In this document: positions 7,056-9,031 of the stretch, piece by piece | How positions within the stretch are numbered: the stretch's first letter is position 1 | Layout of the letters: every line of letters starts with the position of its first letter | Assembly (NCBI GenBank): GCA_900552085.1 | Contig: URYB01000091.1 | Span: forward strand, 1-9,031 | Length of the DNA: 9,031 nt | DNA from: an uncultured Lachnobacterium sp. | GTDB lineage: Bacteria; Bacillota; Clostridia; Lachnospirales; Lachnospiraceae | Direction of reading: 5' to 3' | Position numbers and translations under genes: made by a program | Notes under the pieces: model-generated | What the model was told of the DNA's origin: nothing | Seen by the model: the letters and a program-made list of their open reading frames with translations, nothing else | Database searches by the model: none

Positions 7056-7078
7056 TCCCCTATTTACATAGTAGGGGA
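7056..7078. promoter_or_regulatory. Inverted-repeat operator candidate at the suf promoter
   Basis: TCCCCTA (7056-7062) and TAGGGGA (7072-7078) are perfect reverse complements separated by 9 bp. The spacer contains the -35 box of the suf promoter. The 23-bp dyad has the size expected for an Rrf2-family dimer. Its right arm overlaps ATAGTA-N4-AGTAGG (7068-7083), which is shared with the isc promoter. A protein bound here would occlude the -35 region, consistent with autorepression by the adjacent regulator. The identity of the bound protein is inferred. Confidence 0.55.
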
Positions 7079-7092
7079 GTAGGGAGTATAAT
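7063..7092 (+). promoter_or_regulatory. Predicted promoter of the rrf2-suf operon
   Basis: TTTACA (7063-7068) and a perfect TATAAT (7087-7092) are separated by 18 bp. Transcription would start near 7099, giving a leader of only about 22 bases. The ribosome binding site GAGGTGGTG (7105-7113) precedes the ATG at 7121. Confidence 0.75.
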
Positions 7093-7120
7093 CAAGGCGC
7101 AAATGAGGTGGTGAAAGAAA

Positions 7121-7558
7121 ATGATGATATCAGCAAAAAGCCGGTATGCCCTGCGTGTCATGGTTGATCTGGCGCAACGCAATACCGGAGAATTCATACC
7201 GGTAAAGGAAATTGCAGCCCGCCAGGGAATATCCCTGAAATATCTGGAAAGCATAATGACCATACTGACAAAGGGTAAAATGCTCGAGAGCGCCAGCGGT
7301 AAAGGCGGCGGTTATCGGCTCGTGCGTAAGCCATGCGAATATAAAGTAATCGAAATACTTCGGCTCATCGAAGGAAATCTCGCCCCGGTTGCCTGCTTGT
7401 GTGATGATGGCAAGAAATGTGAGCGAACCACAGAATGTACCACACTTCCATTCTGGAAAGGACTCGAGACCGTCATAAACGATTACCTGGAAAGTAACAC
7501 ATTGCAAGACATGATCTGCGGTGCAGACACCCAGACAGAAGGTTCTTGCATGTCGTAA
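7121..7558 (+). CDS. Second Rrf2 family regulator, heading the suf operon
   Basis: This 145-residue protein begins MMISAKSRYALRVMVDLA and has the winged helix-turn-helix of the Rrf2 family (helices about 26-50, wing SASGKGGGYRL). Cys92, Cys100 and Cys106 sit at exactly the same positions as in the isc-operon regulator, with an additional Cys94 and further cysteines at 72, 133 and 143. The position equivalent to wing Arg59 is Ser59. It lies 21 bp before sufC, so it is most likely the Fe-S-responsive regulator of suf (called SufR or IscR in various lineages). Overall it is a divergent paralogue of the first regulator. Starting at the second ATG (7124) is possible, but the numbering match with the paralogue and ribosome-binding-site spacing favour 7121. 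The ligand, cluster or otherwise, cannot be proved from sequence. Confidence 0.85.
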   Translation: MMISAKSRYALRVMVDLAQRNTGEFIPVKEIAARQGISLKYLESIMTILTKGKMLESASGKGGGYRLVRKPCEYKVIEILRLIEGNLAPVACLCDDGKKCERTTECTTLPFWKGLETVINDYLESNTLQDMICGADTQTEGSCMS

Positions 7559-7566
7559 AAATTTTT

Positions 7567-7582
7567 GGAGGAAAAACGAATG
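7567..7582 (+). promoter_or_regulatory. Ribosome binding site that sets the sufC start
   Basis: GGAGG (7567-7571) lies 8 bases before ATG 7580-7582. An upstream in-frame TTG at 7565 overlaps this Shine-Dalgarno sequence and is rejected as a start. Confidence 0.8.
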
Positions 7583-8326
7583 TCAAAAAACAATTTATTA
7601 GAAATCAATGATTTACACGTCAACGTTGAAGATAAAGAAATCCTGCACGGAGTGAACCTTTCCGTAGGCACCGATGAAGTCCACGTTCTGATGGGACCGA
7701 ACGGAACAGGAAAATCAACTCTGGGCTATGCCATCACAGGTCACCCACGTTATACCGTCACATCCGGAAAAATCCTTTTTGACGGCGAAGATATTACCGA
7801 GATGCCGGCCAATGAGCGTGCAAAGAAAGGCATTTTCCTTTCTTTCCAGAATCCACTCGAAGTGCCGGGCGTAACACTGAGCGCTTTTATCCGCAATGCG
7901 TTGGAGCAGAAGACTGGAAAACGTATTCGTCTGTGGGATTTTAAGAAAAAACTGACAGAGACCATGGAACTGCTTTCCATGGATGCCTCTTATGCGGAGC
8001 GTGATCTGAATGTAGGATTTTCCGGAGGTGAGAAAAAGAAAGCAGAGATCTTGCAGATGCTGATGCTCGAGCCTAAACTGGCTATTTTGGATGAAACGGA
8101 TTCCGGACTGGATGTAGATGCGGTGCGCACCGTTTCGAAGGGAATCCAACTGTATAAGGAGTGTTGCAAAGGAAGCCTTTTGATTATCACACATAGTACA
8201 AGAATTCTTGAATCCCTGCAGGTTGATGTGACACATGTCATGGATGAAGGAAAGATTGTCAAAAATGGAGATGCTTCTCTGGTTGATGAAATCAATGAGA
8301 ACGGTTTTGAGGAATTTGAAAAATAG
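7580..8326 (+). CDS. sufC: Fe-S cluster assembly ATPase SufC
   Basis: This 248-residue soluble ABC-type ATPase powers cluster assembly on the SufB scaffold in the SufBCD or SufBC complex. Visible motifs are Walker A GPNGTGKST (39-47, Lys45), the Q-loop in FLSFQNPLEVPGV, the signature GFSGGEKKK (Ser148-Gly149-Gly150), Walker B with the SufC-specific LAILDETDSGLD (Asp171, catalytic Glu172), and the H-loop His205 in ITHS. There is no transmembrane domain, as expected for SufC. The length matches the family. It begins after the second Rrf2 gene and is followed 17 bp downstream by sufB, the usual sufC-sufB order in Firmicutes. Regulation is probably through the operator upstream of the rrf2 gene. 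Confidence 0.96.
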   Translation: MSKNNLLEINDLHVNVEDKEILHGVNLSVGTDEVHVLMGPNGTGKSTLGYAITGHPRYTVTSGKILFDGEDITEMPANERAKKGIFLSFQNPLEVPGVTLSAFIRNALEQKTGKRIRLWDFKKKLTETMELLSMDASYAERDLNVGFSGGEKKKAEILQMLMLEPKLAILDETDSGLDVDAVRTVSKGIQLYKECCKGSLLIITHSTRILESLQVDVTHVMDEGKIVKNGDASLVDEINENGFEEFEK

Positions 8327-8343
8327 AGAAAGGTGCATGCGAA

Positions 8344-9031
8344 ATGAGAGAAAAAAGCCAAGTAGAAGATATTGACCGCAGCATCTATGACATCCGAGAT
8401 GAGGAAAAAGATGCGTATCGTATGGAAGAGGGACTGACACCGCAGATCGTGGACAAGCTGTCCAAAGAAAAAGGAGATCCAATATGGATGCAGCAGTTCC
8501 GTCTTCAGTCATTACAGATTTATAATGAAATGCCAATTCCGGACTGGGGTCCATCCATCGAAGGTCTGGATATGGATCACATTGCCACTTATGTACGCCC
8601 GAACACAAAAATGCAGGGCTCGTGGAAAGATGTGCCGGAAGATATCAAGGAGACATTTGAACGTCTGGGAATCCCGCAGGCAGAGAGAAAATCACTTGCA
8701 GGTGTGGGCGCGCAGTACGATTCGGAACTGGTCTATCATAATGTCAAAGACGAAGTTGCAGCACAGGGCGTTGTATATACCGATATGGAGAGTGCGTTAA
8801 AGGGCGAATATGCTGATATGGTGCACAAGTATTTTATGAAGCTTGTCACTCCGCACGACCATAAATTTGCTGCTTTGCACGGGGCAGTGTGGTCCGGTGG
8901 ATCGTTTGTGTATGTGCCAAAGGGCGTACACGTATCCATTCCGTTGCAATCATACTTTCGTCTCAACGCGAAAGGCGCAGGACAGTTTGAGCATACACTG
9001 ATCATTGTGGAGGAAGGTGCGAGCCTGCATT
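8344..9031 (+). CDS. sufB: Fe-S cluster assembly scaffold SufB, 3' end missing
   Basis: The frame opens at ATG 8344, with AAAGG (8329-8333) as a rather distant ribosome binding site, and runs without a stop past the window end. The first 229 residues are visible. SufB is the beta-helical scaffold of the SUF system, acting with SufC and usually SufD. Recognisable blocks include DIRDEEKDAYRMEEGLTPQIV, GDPIWMQQFRLQSLQIY, WGPSIEGLDMDHIATYVRP, LAGVGAQYDSELVYHN, DMVHKYFMKLVTP, FAALHGAVWSGGSFVYVPKG and the final LIIVEEGASLH. These fit canonical SufB, which is usually about 470 residues, so roughly half is missing. The cysteine and histidine positions thought to hold the nascent cluster lie mostly beyond the cut. 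sufD, sufS and sufU would be expected downstream, but this cannot be seen. Confidence 0.95.
   Translation, partial: MREKSQVEDIDRSIYDIRDEEKDAYRMEEGLTPQIVDKLSKEKGDPIWMQQFRLQSLQIYNEMPIPDWGPSIEGLDMDHIATYVRPNTKMQGSWKDVPEDIKETFERLGIPQAERKSLAGVGAQYDSELVYHNVKDEVAAQGVVYTDMESALKGEYADMVHKYFMKLVTPHDHKFAALHGAVWSGGSFVYVPKGVHVSIPLQSYFRLNAKGAGQFEHTLIIVEEGASLH

Noticed and set aside
7565..7579. TTG start for sufC
   Set aside because: It overlaps the GGAGG ribosome binding site used for the ATG at 7580, and the extra five residues have no SufC counterpart.
7715..8608. 297-codon open frame on the minus strand across sufC and the start of sufB
   Set aside because: It overlaps two highly conserved genes and shows no domain. 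It is a shadow of their codon usage.
8344..9031. Minimal SmsB-type scaffold instead of SufB
   Set aside because: The N-terminal region, with blocks such as GDPIWMQQFRLQ and WGPSIEGLD, matches canonical long SufB, which the shorter minimal-system proteins would not be expected to show.
1..9031. CRISPR array, transposase, tRNA or phage attachment site
   Set aside because: No repeated spacer pattern, transposase motif, tRNA-like fold or integrase is seen; all long stretches are explained by housekeeping genes and short promoter regions.

Overview
The window looks like a chromosomal segment of an anaerobic Firmicute, most likely a Lachnospiraceae-type Clostridium relative. The evidence is moderate GC content, strong AGGAGG-type ribosome binding sites, consensus sigma-A-like promoters, a DUF4321 membrane protein, a LacI-sensor/GGDEF protein without a membrane anchor, and the order rrf2-iscS-iscU-mnmA near a suf operon. 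The genus cannot be fixed from the sequence alone.

Layout. Positions 1-693 hold the 3' part of a patatin-like phospholipase. It converges on a small minus-strand DUF4321 membrane protein (728-991), and the two stop codons form the outer ends of one perfect 17-bp hairpin (691-730). A divergent promoter region (992-1154) separates the DUF4321 gene from a 621-residue putative diguanylate cyclase (1155-3020), which joins a LacI-type ligand-binding domain to a GGDEF domain.

The rest is mainly iron-sulfur and sulfur-transfer biology. A consensus promoter (TTGACA, 17 bp, TATAGT) starts an ISC-like operon: Rrf2/IscR-type regulator (3114-3548), cysteine desulfurase IscS (3560-4744), scaffold IscU (4778-5221) and tRNA 2-thiouridylase MnmA (5225-6301). 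IscS would supply sulfur both to IscU and to MnmA. A CarD-family RNA polymerase-binding protein (6450-6950) sits between the two Fe-S loci with its own promoter and a strong intrinsic terminator. A second promoter, whose -35 box lies inside a 23-bp inverted repeat, then starts a SUF operon: second Rrf2 regulator (7121-7558), SufC (7580-8326) and SufB (8344 onward, cut by the window end).

The most interesting aspect is the pair of Fe-S assembly systems in tandem. Each is headed by its own Rrf2 regulator with cysteines at identical positions (92, 100, 106), and the two promoters share the spaced motif ATAGTA-N4-AGTAGG. This suggests cross-talk between the regulators. Differences in the DNA-binding wing (Arg59 versus Ser59) and extra cysteines in the second regulator suggest that the two copies have diverged. 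The component families are all known, and I do not see clear evidence of a wholly new system.
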